This document shows, one piece after another, positions 9,315 through 21,786 of a stretch of 64,000 nucleotides of DNA (positions are counted from its first letter, which is position 1; each line of letters begins with the position of its first letter). Source of the stretch: Sesamum alatum (taxonomy: Eukaryota; Streptophyta; Magnoliopsida; Lamiales; Pedaliaceae); contig JACGWO010000007.1 of the NCBI GenBank assembly GCA_034509735.1, positions 25,634,046-25,698,045 of the forward strand. The letters run 5' to 3'. The notes beneath the pieces were generated by a model. It saw only the letters and a list, made by a program, of their open reading frames with translations. It searched no databases and was not told the DNA's origin. A program made the position numbers and the translations under genes.

Positions 9315-10581
9315 CGTTCGGTGTATCTCATGATCATAAAACAATTAAATAAATCATGGAGGCCATAGAGTTAAAAATAAAGAGGGACGAAAATCTTAAA
9401 CGAGACCTACCCGTTGTCGTTTTCGTCTTCAACTGCTACTCGCGTTGTTCCCCGTTTTGCACCAAGACCTCGTTCTTGAGATCCTCCAAATCGTGACACA
9501 CGATCCACCCACGTATCTTGCACGTCGTGCTAGCAACGAACAAGTATTATTTTTGGAGTGGACGAATCAATAACTCGTTATCAATTAACGGTATTGGTTC
9601 GTCTAAGTTCTTGATGTTCCAAGAACAAAAAGAACTAAGAAAATATTTTCTTGCTAGAGAAAGAGAGAGGGGGCGGACGAGAGGTAGGAGAGGGAGAGTG
9701 TGTGTTGTGTGTGTTTTTCAAGAATCATCATCCTCTTAAATGTTGGAAGCTAGGGGTTTATATAGAGGAAGAGTTTAATCCTCTTTAAACTCAAACCCTA
9801 ACTAACCTAATTTGACTAGGATTTTGACCTAGTCAAAGTCCTAGTCAAACTAGTGTTTGACCTAGTCAAACGAATCCTAGCCTTCCATCTCCCCTTTCCA
9901 TCTCGACCGTTGATTTAAGTTAATGGAATATTTTAAATCCTATTAAATATTCCAAAAGCTAAATAAATATAATAAATTAATATTATAATTTATTCTTAAG
10001 CCTATTAAATCAACCCTTTTTAATAAATCCTATTTATTAATTTAATTCCTTTTATCAAATAGAAGGAATTAATTTCTCCAAGAAAATATAGGACCCGATT
10101 AAATCTAATTTAATCATTCCTTTACTCCAATATTTAATTCCAAATTAAATACTAAGTGTGTGTGGATAGTGTGTGACTCTTTAGGTTCACCATTCAGCTA
10201 GACTTGGTCGGATTCCTAGAATCCGTCCGTTACCATGGGTGGCCATCTAGCAACGGTACATGGCACTAAAGACTAGGTGAAATATTCGGGGATGAACATT
10301 TAGGTTCTAACAGTACACTTGTCCTTCTGTCATCGGTCTCATCACTTAGGGTCTAGGGCACGGAAGATGCAGGTACCCATTTTGGACCTAAGTGTCGGTC
10401 TGTCCTCACTAAACGCCGCAAGGGAAACCTTTTCCCTTCTGTTCAGTCACTGTGGCCACAGATTTTAGGGACAAGACAGAGAGCATATATGAGACTCAAC
10501 TGTCAACACCTTTTGACAGGAGACAGAACCTTTCTTGGAAACTACTGTCACTTTGTACACCCGAGCTGCACTAGACATGGC

Positions 10582-11081
10582 NNNNNNNNNNNNNNNNNNN
10601 NNNNNNNNNNNNNNNNNNNNNNNNNNNNNNNNNNNNNNNNNNNNNNNNNNNNNNNNNNNNNNNNNNNNNNNNNNNNNNNNNNNNNNNNNNNNNNNNNNNN
10701 NNNNNNNNNNNNNNNNNNNNNNNNNNNNNNNNNNNNNNNNNNNNNNNNNNNNNNNNNNNNNNNNNNNNNNNNNNNNNNNNNNNNNNNNNNNNNNNNNNNN
10801 NNNNNNNNNNNNNNNNNNNNNNNNNNNNNNNNNNNNNNNNNNNNNNNNNNNNNNNNNNNNNNNNNNNNNNNNNNNNNNNNNNNNNNNNNNNNNNNNNNNN
10901 NNNNNNNNNNNNNNNNNNNNNNNNNNNNNNNNNNNNNNNNNNNNNNNNNNNNNNNNNNNNNNNNNNNNNNNNNNNNNNNNNNNNNNNNNNNNNNNNNNNN
11001 NNNNNNNNNNNNNNNNNNNNNNNNNNNNNNNNNNNNNNNNNNNNNNNNNNNNNNNNNNNNNNNNNNNNNNNNNNNNNNNNN
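10582..11081. other. 500-N assembly gap flanked by an identical 136-bp duplication
   Basis: Exactly 500 N. The 136 bases before it (10446-10581) are identical to the 136 after it (11082-11217). This is the pattern of two contig ends that overlap but were not merged. Frames crossing the gap are artefacts. Confidence 0.93.
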
Positions 11082-11807
11082 GTCACTGTGGCCACAGATT
11101 TTAGGGACAAGACAGAGAGCATATATGAGACTCAACTGTCAACACCTTTTGACAGGAGACAGAACCTTTCTTGGAAACTACTGTCACTTTGTACACCCGA
11201 GCTGCACTAGACATGGCTTATGACTACTCAAGAGTATTTTGGCAATCTCTCATCATATCTAAGATACAGACCTGATGCACAGGTAAACTCAGCAGTTCCT
11301 CAAGTCAAAGGACTTGGCCTGTACCGTTGGAACCGGGAATACACGTCATACCTTGCTGACCATACTCAAGGTCCTCCGTAAGACGGTTCCCGCGAGTCAC
11401 CTCAGTCAGCTGCTTCCTAGCATGCTGACCCACTAACACTACTTAGACGACCTTCGTCACCCGTCGATGAAATACGACAGCAGATGCTTAGTGCAAGTCT
11501 CAAAGGGAATCCCGGTACCCATTTTCGGGATTCCTTGACTTGGAAATTTCCGGACTGATTCGGTAAGACTGATTTCATGGACCTACCTCCAAGCGTAGTC
11601 CCAGTCCCCGAAATCGTTTCTCAGTCCGTGGGCTTTGTTTGCTTAGTGAACAGAAATGTAAATGCAGATAAGTGAACGTAAACAAAGTATTGCCATATGA
11701 ATTTTCACTTCTTTATTCATACATATTTTATCAAACACCAAAGAATTGTCTAGACATACATTACATATTCCTGCCAAAATTGGCTTACATGGTCACCTAT
11801 TCTAACA

Positions 11808-13310
11808 TTAAGTACAATAACGTGCCACGACTCGTGAGACCACGCTATTGACCTAAAACAGCTTCCTCACTAAACCATGGATTGGAAGACATGGACAAAC
11901 TCCTAGAGTTCATGTCCATTTTGTCCAGGGTCTAATGTTTCAACATTGGTCCAACCAATGTGAGAGTAGTGAATGACCGAGATCTCAAAATAAATAAACA
12001 TTCACACATCCATCCATAATGCGTAAATTAAACCATCCATAGCAGTTATATGATAAATAAAAAAAAACCCATTCATCCATCATAATAACCACATGCAAAA
12101 TTAAAGCCTAGCACGCCCCTGTTGGATGATCACGAGCCCGAATCCTATGCGATCCACTGAGCCCACAGTGGATCTATGGTCAATCTAGGGTTGGTCCTAC
12201 ACTATTACATTAATAGTAACCCAATCATCATGCTGATGGGCCTTGGTCTCTTTTCTCTTTCTTCACTTCATGGAAAACTCCAAGGGACCTCCCGTCTGGG
12301 CTCTCCATGTGGTCCTTCCTTCTTCTCCACCGATTACAAAAAGGAAACCTCACTCCTAGTCTACTCTCATTACATATAAAAAATAGAAAGAAACCCCAGC
12401 AAAATCCCGGGGGGAGTACATAAGGAGGGAGGTAGAATGCCTTATTATTCCAAGGCAACTAGAAAGAGAGAAGGAGAAAGCAGTAAAAGAGGCACACAGG
12501 CCCAATAGAAATTAAACCATACATTCGGTCTAGGGCTCGTGATCATCCATTTACATCCAACACACATAATCACATGATCTAATCACATAATTACAATATA
12601 CCAACAATTCATGATTTCCAATCATAATTATACAAAATAAGAAATAAATGAATATGTGGGTAACGTGTGAAAAAAATAAAACATAAATATTGGTAATAAT
12701 ATTTTCTCGTTTTAGGAAAACTTTTCCTCATTATTTTAAGTAAAATAATCCCGAGATTCCAAATCCAATGTATTTTTACTCCTAAAATAATGTCTTTAGA
12801 AAATTAGGCATAATTGAACCCCAAAAACGATTTTTCAGAATTAATTCACAATTAAAACTGAAAATAATTTAAAAATAAAAGAAAACACTGCTAGGGTTTA
12901 AAAAAACCCCAGCAGCAGCACCGGCCGCCGCTGCTGCCGGCAGCGGCCTGCCGGCGCGCGCACAGGGCAACAGGCTCAGCCTGCCGCCCCTGCGCGCGCG
13001 CTGCCCCTACGCGACCGGCTGGACGGGCGCGCGCAGGCTTCCTTTGCCTGCGCGCGTCTGCCCTGACGGCAGCGCGCGGCTGCGCACGGCCAGCCCTCCC
13101 GGCTGCGGCGTTCCTCGTTTTCCGTTCAATTATTCCACCCTGTTTCCCAAGAAAAACAGAAAAATACCAATATCCAGAAATTCACACGAATCAAAAGCCA
13201 TAAAACGACATGCATTAAATTCAAGAAAATCAAGATTTAATTAAAAACATGCCAATATCACGTTTCATGCTTAAAACGCACATAAACCCTAGGCCTATAC
13301 ACCAAACCGG
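11808..13310 (-). other. Leader of A-family element A-y, with GC-rich block (about 12911-13110)
   Basis: It matches the A2 leader from its position 53736 onward. The sequence starts exactly where the A-x LTR ends, so A-x probably inserted into this leader. It holds one CACGACTCGTG palindrome (11826-11836) and the conserved leader hairpin GATCCACTG/CAGTGGATC near 12150. The coding part of A-y is not in the window. No gene seen. Confidence 0.75.
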
Positions 13311-13322
13311 GCTCTGATACCA
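13311..13322 (-). other. Primer-binding site of A-y
   Basis: GCTCTGATACCA, complement of TGGTATCAGAGC, one base before the LTR at 13324. Confidence 0.92.
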
Positions 13323-14100
13323 CTGAAAGAATATGTGGATCGTCCCTGGAAATTGCGCGAATGCGGAAGCGCGATATAAAATAAAATAAAAAAATTTAAA
13401 GCATGCTTTAATCAAATTAAAGAACTCGCTCAAGGGGTGTACCCTTGAGATTCCCGGGTGTTTGGTGTATCTCATGAGTAAACGACATGTAAATGAATCA
13501 TGGAGGCCATAGGGTAGAAAATTAAAGAGGACGAAAATATTAAACGAGACCTACCCGTTGTCGTTTTCGTCTTCAACAGCTACACGCGTTGTTCCCCGTT
13601 TTGCACCGAGATCTCGTTCTTGAGACCCTCCAAATCATGACACACGATCCACCCACGTATCTTGCACGTCGTGCTAGCGACGAACAAGTGTATATTTTGG
13701 AGTGGATGAATCAACTCCACGTTATGAATTAACGGTATTGATTCATCTAAGTTCTAATGTTCCAAGAACAAGAGAACTAGAAAAGAATTTCTTGGAGAGA
13801 GTGGAGAGAGAGGGCGGACAAGAGATAGGGGAGAGAGAGCCGAAAATGAGTGTGTGTTGTGTGTGTGTTGGAATTTCATCATCCTTCAAAAGGTGCAAGG
13901 CTAGGGGTTTATATAGAGGAAGAGTTTAATCCTCTTTAAACTCCACCTCTTTAGAAGCTTAATTTGACTAGGATTTTGACCTAGTCAAAGTCCTAGTCAA
14001 AGTAGAATTTGACCTTGTCAAATTCAATCCTAGCCTTTGATCTCTCCCATTAAATCTCAACCATTTAAGTGTGTGTGGATAGTGTGTGACTCTTTAGGTT

Positions 14101-14444
14101 TGAAAGAATCGGGTACGGCCCGGGAACGCAACGGAAGCGTAAAAAACGTTAATTTAAAGCATAAATTTAAACGGGGTCAAAGGGGTGTTCCCTTTGAAAT
14201 TCCCGGGCATTCGGTGTTTGTCAAAGCATAAAATAAAGAGGAGAAGAATGCTGGACATATGGCTAAAGGAAGTAAACAAAAGATACATGAAAACATAAAG
14301 AAAACCAACCTTATGTTCGTTGCACGTAGAACCGGTTTGTTTCTAGCGTTGTTCCCTTTCCGTTTCTCCTTCCGTTCACTTGAGGATCCAAATTAGAATC
14401 CCTCTAATTTGTCCACACCACACTATGGAATGTATATCTCTAAT
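14101..14444 (-). mobile_element. Truncated 3' LTR of C1
   Basis: It matches the first 340 bp or so of the C1 5' LTR (18577 onward). It breaks at CTCTAAT, where the full LTR continues CTATTGC. The P1 stem is perfect here (14119-14126 with 14200-14207), and P2 is TCAAAGGG/CCCTTTGA at 14177-14197. Confidence 0.88.
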
Positions 14445-15560
14445 AAACCTGTACCTCTCAGGTATCTAGGATATTCTGGTCATCCTTAGGAGGACTGGAA
14501 TATAGTCAGTAAGAAAACTTGATTACAAATGATGTTTGCTATATCATACTGAGGTGTCGCTCTACTTGATTCCTCAAGGAGCTACTCCTTACACCGGTTA
14601 TCCTTTGAAATCCAATTTCCCTTAGGACAACACATGAACCTGCGCAGACCTAGTTTGCCTCCCACTAGTCCCTTGACGTATGCAAGACCATCCTACATAC
14701 TCAAGTACTTTGTAAGATACAGGCTTGCCATGCCATATCCAATATGGCGTCTGGGCCACGATCTTTAGAAAGTTCCATGTTTTACAACTTGGCCACTGTC
14801 TTAAGAACACGCCCAGATGGGCCAAGGTAGTTCAGTGAAAACACCGATCGAACCATGTCCAACAAGGTTCGATTCCTCCTTTATCAGAGACGCCGTTCAA
14901 TTGTGGCGTTCCAGGAAGAATTCCACTGAGTGAGAATTCCATTCCCATTTAGATACATCAAGAGCTCACACTAAATACACACCACTCGATCCAATCGAAG
15001 GTTAATTTTGCAACCAGTTTGATTCCCACTTCAAATCTAATTCCCTGAGCCTTCCAAAGGCCCTTAGACTTGTGAACCCTCTACTGGTCTTGTGTACTCA
15101 GTGACCCACAGATGTCTGACTGGATCCAATCCAACAGACCACTAGCAAGCATACTTTGTCCTACAAAGAGCTTCTTGGCCATCTTCCTGCTCAGGAAGGA
15201 CTTGCAAGCTAGCAGGCTCAAATTGTCTATTTCTAGACTCCTTGAATCTACTAACCTCCTTATCCTATCTAGAGGAATGTGACCTAGCTTTGCATGCCAA
15301 ATCTGTGAGTTTATCTTGATTATCCATTTCATCATTTGTTTTGAGCATTCATAATCTAATTATGGGATAGTATTGAGACAATTATGCAAACAACCTAGCA
15401 GACAAGAATATTCATTCTTTGTCAAATAAAAGAAGCTTTCATTGATCAAAAACATGTAATCCTTAGTGTCCAACAATAGAAAAACATAATTTGATCATGC
15501 TAGGTTACATAATTGTGTCCTATCAACTCTATCCTAACATGATCACTGGCTAAGCCTAAT
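14445..15560 (-). pseudogene. pol: C1 integrase and pre-integrase remnants
   Basis: Short frames keep recognisable pieces. 14622-14825 holds TPYWIWHGKPVSYK. 15081-15335 holds QIWHAKLGHIPLDRIRRLVDS and LLDWIQSDICGSL. No continuous frame spans the domain. The linker text GGAGGACTGGAATAT near 14492 is shared with the B and D elements and places the left edge between integrase and RT. Confidence 0.75.
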
Positions 15561-15604
15561 TGGTCCCATAGCAATTGCAGCAACAACCCAGCCATTGCCT
15601 AGCT

Positions 15605-16592
15605 TTAGAACCATCTCCGTCTTAGCCTTCTACTCCTTCCCATTTCCTGCAAACCATTTGCAGATATGAGCTCTACAACTGGTATCCAATACCCAAGAAG
15701 TAGAATAGTAATCATGTTAAAGCTCAAATCAAATGTACCTTGGTTGGAGAGGAGTTTAGGACACTCCCTCTTCCAATGCCCTTTTTCACGACAATATATG
15801 CAAACATCTTTTGCAATCCTTGACTGCCGAACCGCCTTCCTCTTTCCTTTGCCCATGCCCAGCATGGCAACAGGAGCGCTCTGTGCGCTTGCAGCGGCTG
15901 ATTCTGTCTTACCCTTCTTCCTCCTCCAGCGTTCCGGCCCCTTTGCCTTTCGCTCTTGAGGTCGAAGCCTCCCCAACCAATACCGACGGCGCAGACTTTT
16001 CTATCGTTGCCTCGTACTGGACCAACATGTTTATCAACTCATGAAGGTCTTTTTCAAGCCCATTCATGTTATAGTTCACGATAAACGGGTCAAAAGAGGG
16101 AGGAAGAGACTGAAGGATCACGTCGATGTACGTTTCTTTTTCAAGATCAGCTCGGAGGTCTTTGAGCTTCTCCACTAGGGATAGCATCATCACTCCATGC
16201 TGGTGTACAGAAAACCCTTCTGTCATCTTAGCTCCGAAAAATGCCTTCGTCGCAGCATATCTAATATGCTGGTCCGGTACCGCATAAACGTCTTTCATGC
16301 GGAGCATTATCGAGCTGACATCATCCAGCCGATCATACTGTTTCTGGATCTCATTAGTCATGGATTCCAGTATGATGCTGCGGACCTTGCGGTTGTCCTC
16401 CTGTCATTCATTGAACGTCAAACGCTCTTCTGACGAGGACCCCTCCGGCAAGACCCGAGGAAGTGGCTTATCCAGAACGTAAGCCTAGTTTTCAAAATCT
16501 AGGACAATCCTCAGATTTCGCAGCCAATCGTTATAGTTTGTTCCGTTAAATTTATTAGTCTCAAAAATTACAGCGAGCGGATTCTTAGACAT
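15605..16592 (-). pseudogene. gag: C1 gag with zinc knuckle and protease start, broken
   Basis: The start codon is at 16590-16592 (MSKNPL...). The first 75 or so codons contain stops, for example near 16485 and 16404. A frame at 15909-16361 carries SIMLRMKDVYAVPDQH, DVILQSLPPSFDPF and NMNGLEKDLHELINMLVQY. The next frame (15605-15976) holds the CCHC knuckle CIYCREKGHWKREC but has lost the normal protease motif. Several indels separate the frames. Confidence 0.8.
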
Positions 16593-18563
16593 CTACATTC
16601 AAAAATGTAAAGCAGAAATTTAGTAGATTATTATAATATAGAATTCAAGTTAAGACTTGGTCTTTAGTCATTAACCCCTCCCACTATTTCTTCAAAAAGC
16701 CCACCACTCTCAAGTAGGGTTTTCGGGAAACCATTTCCTAGTGGGCTCGGAGTCCACAAACGCAATTCTCCATGCCCCGCTTTTACGATTCACATGGGAA
16801 AGGCTTTGTGGGAGGTATCCAATACCATTCTCATCCAATGAGATCCCCAAGATATTTTGCCTCGCCTCTTCACATGATCCCAAGGACTCCAAGCGAATCA
16901 TGTTACTTAGCGTTAGGCCCGACCCATCAACCAAATGAATATCTCAACTATCGCCCCCCACGACTCGTGAGACAGGGAAATAGGAGTATATTCCATTCGT
17001 TCATAACAACAGTGCAGCTTTCTTTTATTCCAAACGTGCCACGACTCGTGAGACCACGAATGGGTGAAAGTAGCTTCCTCACTACATTGCTATGGATGGA
17101 AGGCTTGGAATAATCAAACCATTTGATTTTAATTCCATTTTTGGGCCTAATATTTACTTGGACCATCCAAGTGAGAGTTATAGTTTATTAAGACCGAGAC
17201 CTCATCATTATTAGTACTTTGCATGCTCAAGTTTTAAACATTTAATGTAAATAATGCATTCCAAACACATCATACATCAAAGCATTAAAACATTAAACAC
17301 ATGCAAAACAAGCCTAGCATGCCCCTGTTAGGATAATCACAAGCCCATTCCTAAGTGATCCACTGAGCCCGCAGTGGATCTATGGTCAATCTAGGGTAAG
17401 CCTACACTATTACAATTTTTTACATCCCATTATCATTCTAATGGGGCCTTGTAAATCCTTCTTTGTTCTTCTTGACCTTCCACCGTGGGCTCCGTCCACC
17501 GGACCTTCATCTCCTTGGAAGCTTACATTTAATAAAATAAAGCCTCACAGTCTAATCTACTCTCATTACAACTTAAAAGAAACCCCAATCATAAGTCGGG
17601 GGGAGTACATTAAAAGAGAGGAAGAAAGCCTTATTATTCCAAGGCTAAAAACGATAGAGAGAAGAGAAAAACAAAGAGGCACGCAGGCCTCACCCAACAA
17701 AAATATAAACCATACATAGGTCAATGGGCTAGTGATCATCCTTATTGTTTATCAAATAAACAACAATAAAGCACATTTATATCAAATATAAACATGCCAA
17801 CAAATAAATACATCCCATGCATTTATAAATAGATATCCAATATCTAAAACAATAAACATAATAAAATGCAGAAAATATCATATTAATAATGCAATTAAAA
17901 ATATGGATATCAACTATACATCCAATGTACAATTTTTTTTTTTTTTGTTTGCAAACCATTTCCAAAATAATCTAAGGCATAAAGAAAAATAATTTTAGAA
18001 AATCCAATTTAACCAAAATTAAAATATGCCAAAATTAATAATTTCAGAAAACTAGCAGAAATCAGGAAAATCCAATTTTCCGGAAAAACGGCAAAAACGG
18101 CACAAAACAGTGCTGCCGGGCCGGCCGTCCCAGACGGCCGTGCGCGCGCGCGCCAGCAGCGCGCGCGGCCGCCCGCGTGCAGCAGCAGGCGCGCGCGCGC
18201 ACGCCCAGCAGCGCGCACGGGCGCGGACGCGCCGCGCGCAGGCGCCCCTGCCTGCGCGCGCGGGCGCGCGCCTGCTGCCCCTGCCGGCGGCCGGCACCGT
18301 TTTTCACTTTTTTCTTTTTTTTTTTATTTTATTTATTTTAAACTTCTGCTATAAAAACTGAAATTAAACATGCATTTACAGAAAATCCAATTCTCAAAAA
18401 TGCATGGATATCCATAATTTCAAAAGCAAAATTAACACATATTTTCTACACATATTATCATGCATTAAAGCCATAAATCATGCTTTCCAAAAGCAATTTA
18501 AACATGTTCTTCATGCTTAACACATAATAACATGTAATTCCTATAGCCACAACACCGAACCGG
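16593..18563 (-). other. C1 leader with paired palindromes, hairpin block and GC-rich block
   Basis: CACGACTCGTG occurs at 16959-16969 and 17040-17050. The hairpin GATCCACTG/CAGTGGATC (loop AGCCCG) lies near 17360. A GC-rich block at 18109-18301 is flanked by AT-rich sequence. No coding sequence recognised. Confidence 0.7.
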
Positions 18564-18575
18564 GCTCTGATACCA
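18564..18575 (-). other. Primer-binding site of C1
   Basis: GCTCTGATACCA, complement of TGGTATCAGAGC, one base from the LTR start at 18577. Confidence 0.92.
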
Positions 18576-18576
18576 C

Positions 18577-20799
18577 TGAAAGAATCGGGTACGGCCGGGA
18601 ACACAACGGAAGCGTAAAAAACGTTAATTTAAAGCATAAATTTAAACGGGTTCAAAGGGGTGTTCCCTTTGAAGTTCCCGGGCGTTCGGTGTTTGTCAAA
18701 GCATAAAATAAAGAGGAGAAGAATGCTGGACATATGGCTAAAGGAAGTAAACAAAAGATACATGAAAACATAAAGAAAACCAACCTTATGTTCGTTGCAC
18801 GTAGAACCGGTTTGTTTCTAGCGTTGTTCCCTTTTCCGTTTCTCCTTCCGTTCACTTGAGGATCCAAATTAGAATCCCTCTAATTTGTCCACACCACACT
18901 ATGGAATGTATATCTCTAATCTATTGCTAGATAGAAGTAGAGAAAAGAAGAAGAAAAAAAACAATCCAAAACAACACTATTGATTAGTGCTTTTTGGAAT
19001 GTTTTAGTTCAAACCTTTCCAAAAGGTATGAACACAAAAAGGAGAAATTTTCAGAGGTTTTTGGAGAGTTTCTTGATGGAAATTTCGTGCAAGACATAGC
19101 ATGCAAGTTATGTGAATGGTTTTGTGTAAGTAGAGTTGTTGAATTCAAAATTCAACTTCTCTTGTCAACTTCCAAAGTAACCTACATACACACACCATTA
19201 TCTACATAACCATGCACCATTATAGCAAATAAAACCACCCACAAAATCATACAAAGGCTGGTCACATGTGCCTCACATGTGGAAGATTTTAATTCTTCCT
19301 TCATTTGCTATAAATTGAATTTTTCCATGGACTAGGACTACTAGTCTTAGACTTTTATTTAATCTAATTAAATTAAGTCCAAACAAAGTCCATTGGGCAT
19401 TAATTAATCCAATTAATCTCAATCTAATTGATGCCCATAAGTTTATTTAATCCAATTAAATAAACATAAGTCCGAACTCTAATTAATTGATCCAATCAAT
19501 TAATTAATCGAAACCCGATAAATTAATCCAATTAATTTAAAGGTTCTAAGTCCAAAAATTAACTAATCCAATTAATTAATTCTTGGACCATCCATCAAAT
19601 GGATTTCCCAATAAATGATCCAATCATTTATTTTTCTCCTTGAATTAATTTAATCCAATTAAATTAATTCGCTTCTTCTAGAATTAATTCCAAATTAATT
19701 CTACCAATTCCATAGTGATTTGTGTGTGACTCTTTAGGTTCACCCTCAGCTAGACTTGGGCTTGTGTCCAACACAATTGGTTAAATCCAATTTAATTAAC
19801 TATTTTCCAATTAACCATTAATCGGAAAACGCCCGTCACCATGGGTGGCCGTCTAGCAACGGTCCATGGCACTAGAGACTAGGTGAATGTTGGCGTGAAC
19901 ATTTAGGCTCTCGATTACCATACGAGTACGGTCCTTCCATCATCCGTCTCCCGGTCTAAGTCTAGGGCATGGAATTTGGCGTCGGTTCCCATCCTGGACT
20001 AGACAACTATGCTCAATAACTCGAGACGCGTTTGCTCTATTGATCGACGTAGGAAACCATTCCCTACTCGACCAATCGCTGTGGCCACAGACTTAAAGAG
20101 CTTAAACCGTCTCAGAGCGCATAGGAGACTCGACTGTCATATACTGACAGGTGACGGATCCTATCTTGGAATCCACCGTCCTCAATACATATTCCGACTG
20201 CACTGGATGAGGCTTATGATGAACGTATCCCAGATACGGGCATCTCTTGCCAGACCCTAGATACAACCTTCATATGCATGTGACTGCCATGATTCCTCAA
20301 GTCCGAGGACTAATCTCGTACTATCGGAGCCGAGAATTCCAGTCATACCGACTAAGCCTCCAAGGCTTCCATATGACGATTCCCGCGAGTCAGTTCAGTC
20401 AGCTAACACCCACGTCAACTAACCCACTAATATTGCATAGACGTCCAACGTCTGTCGCCGATGAAACACGGCACTCATCCAATGAATGCAATCCTTAGTG
20501 CAAGTCTCTGTAGGACCCTCGATGCCCTGTCTCGAGGTCCTCGACTTGGAACATTCCAGACCAACCCTCAGAAGTTGGTTTCATAGCTGCCATCCAATGC
20601 GCAGCCCAACTACATGGGTTATACAATTGGTCTGTGGACATTTGTTGTGACGTTAAAACATCGTTTAACGTAATCAGTAAGCACAACAAACACATAGTGC
20701 CACGGATGAATACTTACTATATTCATCAAGTCAATAAAGATTGCTAAATAGTACCCAAAACCGCCAATCCAATTGGCTTTCTGGTCACCTATTCTAACA
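18577..20799 (-). mobile_element. Complete 5' LTR, C family (2223 bp)
   Basis: Runs from TGAAAGAATCGGG to CTATTCTAACA. It shows P2 TTCAAAGGG/CCCTTTGAA (18651-18673), P1 CCGGGAA/TTCCCGG (18595-18601, 18675-18681), and the conserved central block near 19720-19920. It also shows the U3-side hairpin at 20513-20540. It preserves the empty target of the solo LTR at 35881: CATGCACCATTATAGC near 19211. Confidence 0.9.
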
Positions 20800-21786
20800 A
20801 GGTTCACCTTTCAGCTAGACTTGGTCGGATTCCTAGAATCCGTCCGTTACCATGCGTGGCTATCTAGCAACGGTCCATGGCACTAGAGAATAGGTGAAAT
20901 AATCGGGGATGAACATTTAGGCTCTAACAGTACACTTGTCCTTCTGTTTTCGGTCTCATCACTTAGAGTCTAGGGCACGGAAAATGCAGGTACCCATTTT
21001 GGACCTAAGTGTCGGTTTGTCCTTACTAAACGCCGCAAGGGAAACCTTCCCTTCTGTTCAGTTACTGTGGCCACAGATTTTAGGGACAACACACAGAGCA
21101 TACATGAGACTCAACTGTCAATGCCTTTTGATAGGAGACAGATCCTTTCTTGGAAACTACTGTCACTCTGTACACCCGAGCTGCACTAGACATGGCTTAT
21201 GACTACTCAAGAGTATTTTGGCAATCTCTCACCATATCTAAGATACAGACCTGATGTACAGGTAAACTCAACAGTTCCTCAAGTCAAAGGACATGACCTA
21301 TACCGTTGGAACCGGGAACTCACGTCATACCTTGCTGACCATACTCAAGGTCCTCCGTAAGACGGTTCCCGCGAGTCACCTCAGTCAGCTGCTCCTAGCA
21401 TGCTGACCCACTAACACTGCTTAGACGACCTTCGTCACCCGTGGATGAAATACGACAGCAGATGCTTAGTGCAAGTCTCAAAGGGAATCCCGGTACCCAT
21501 TTTCGAGATTCCTTGACTTGGAGATTTTCGGACTGATTCGGTAAGACTGATTTCATGGACCTACCTCCAAGTGTAGTCCCAGTCTCCGAAATCGATTCTC
21601 AGTCCGTGCGCTTTGTTTGCATAGTGAACAGATATGTAATAGCAGATATAAGTGAACGTGAACAAAGTGTTGCCATATGGATCTTCACTTCTTTATTCAT
21701 AAATGTTTTATCAAACACCTGAAATTGTCTAGACATAGGTTACATATTCCTGCCAAAATTGGCTTACATGGTCATCTATTCTAACA

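Larger units (their letters stand above)
1782..11807 (-). mobile_element. A-family copia element A-x: truncated 3' end, interrupted body, complete 5' LTR
   Basis: Minus-strand element read from its 5' LTR (9181-11807) through PBS (9168-9179), leader, gag (start codon at 6421), protease and integrase, ending at a truncation near 1782. RT, RNase H and the 3' LTR are missing. A D-family solo LTR (2323-4556) lies in the integrase gene. An inverted, truncated A LTR (6730-8566) lies in the leader and replaces about 1.4 kb of it compared with A2. The right end is an exact LTR terminus at 11807 and abuts the leader of another A element, as expected for an insertion. Confidence 0.8.
9181..11807 (-). 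mobile_element. 5' LTR of A-x (A family), containing an assembly gap
   Basis: It runs on the + strand from TGAAAGAAAATCC to TATTCTAACA, inverted relative to the element. Its apparent length of 2627 bp includes 500 N and a 136-bp duplicate on either side of the gap. Removing both gives about 1991 bp, close to the 1980 bp of the A solo LTRs. A reversed TATA (TTTATATA) lies at 9757-9764 with W-box-like motifs at 9810-9870. The following TTAAG (11808-11812) is the expected target duplication; its partner is not in the window. Confidence 0.9.
14096..20804 (-). mobile_element. C-family copia element C1 with target duplication AGGTT, internally deleted
   Basis: AGGTT occurs at 14096-14100 and 20800-20804, inside the conserved A-LTR text CTTTAGGTTCACC. 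Both element ends are LTR termini (TGAAAG at 14101, CTAACA at 20799). The 3' LTR is cut after 344 bp and joins the integrase-RT linker, so most of that LTR, RNase H and RT are deleted. The remaining order is linker, integrase, pre-integrase, protease, gag, leader, PBS and a full 5' LTR. Confidence 0.92.
13324..21786 (-). mobile_element. 5' LTR of A-y, split by element C1
   Basis: The left part 13324-14100 and the right part 20805-21786 join into an A-family LTR ending CTAACA. The combined 1.76 kb is about 0.22 kb shorter than other A LTRs because an AT-rich stretch near 14065 is deleted. A reversed TATA lies at 13908-13915 with W-box-like motifs at 13962-14035. The exact end at 21786 abuts the interior of B3 pol. 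Confidence 0.85.

Noticed and set aside
10489..11223. Frames of 183-244 codons across the gap
   Set aside because: Created by translating 500 N, with duplicated flanks.
14087..14110. Junction as a deletion inside the A LTR
   Set aside because: The AGGTT duplication and an LTR terminus at 14101 show an insertion (C1), not a deletion.
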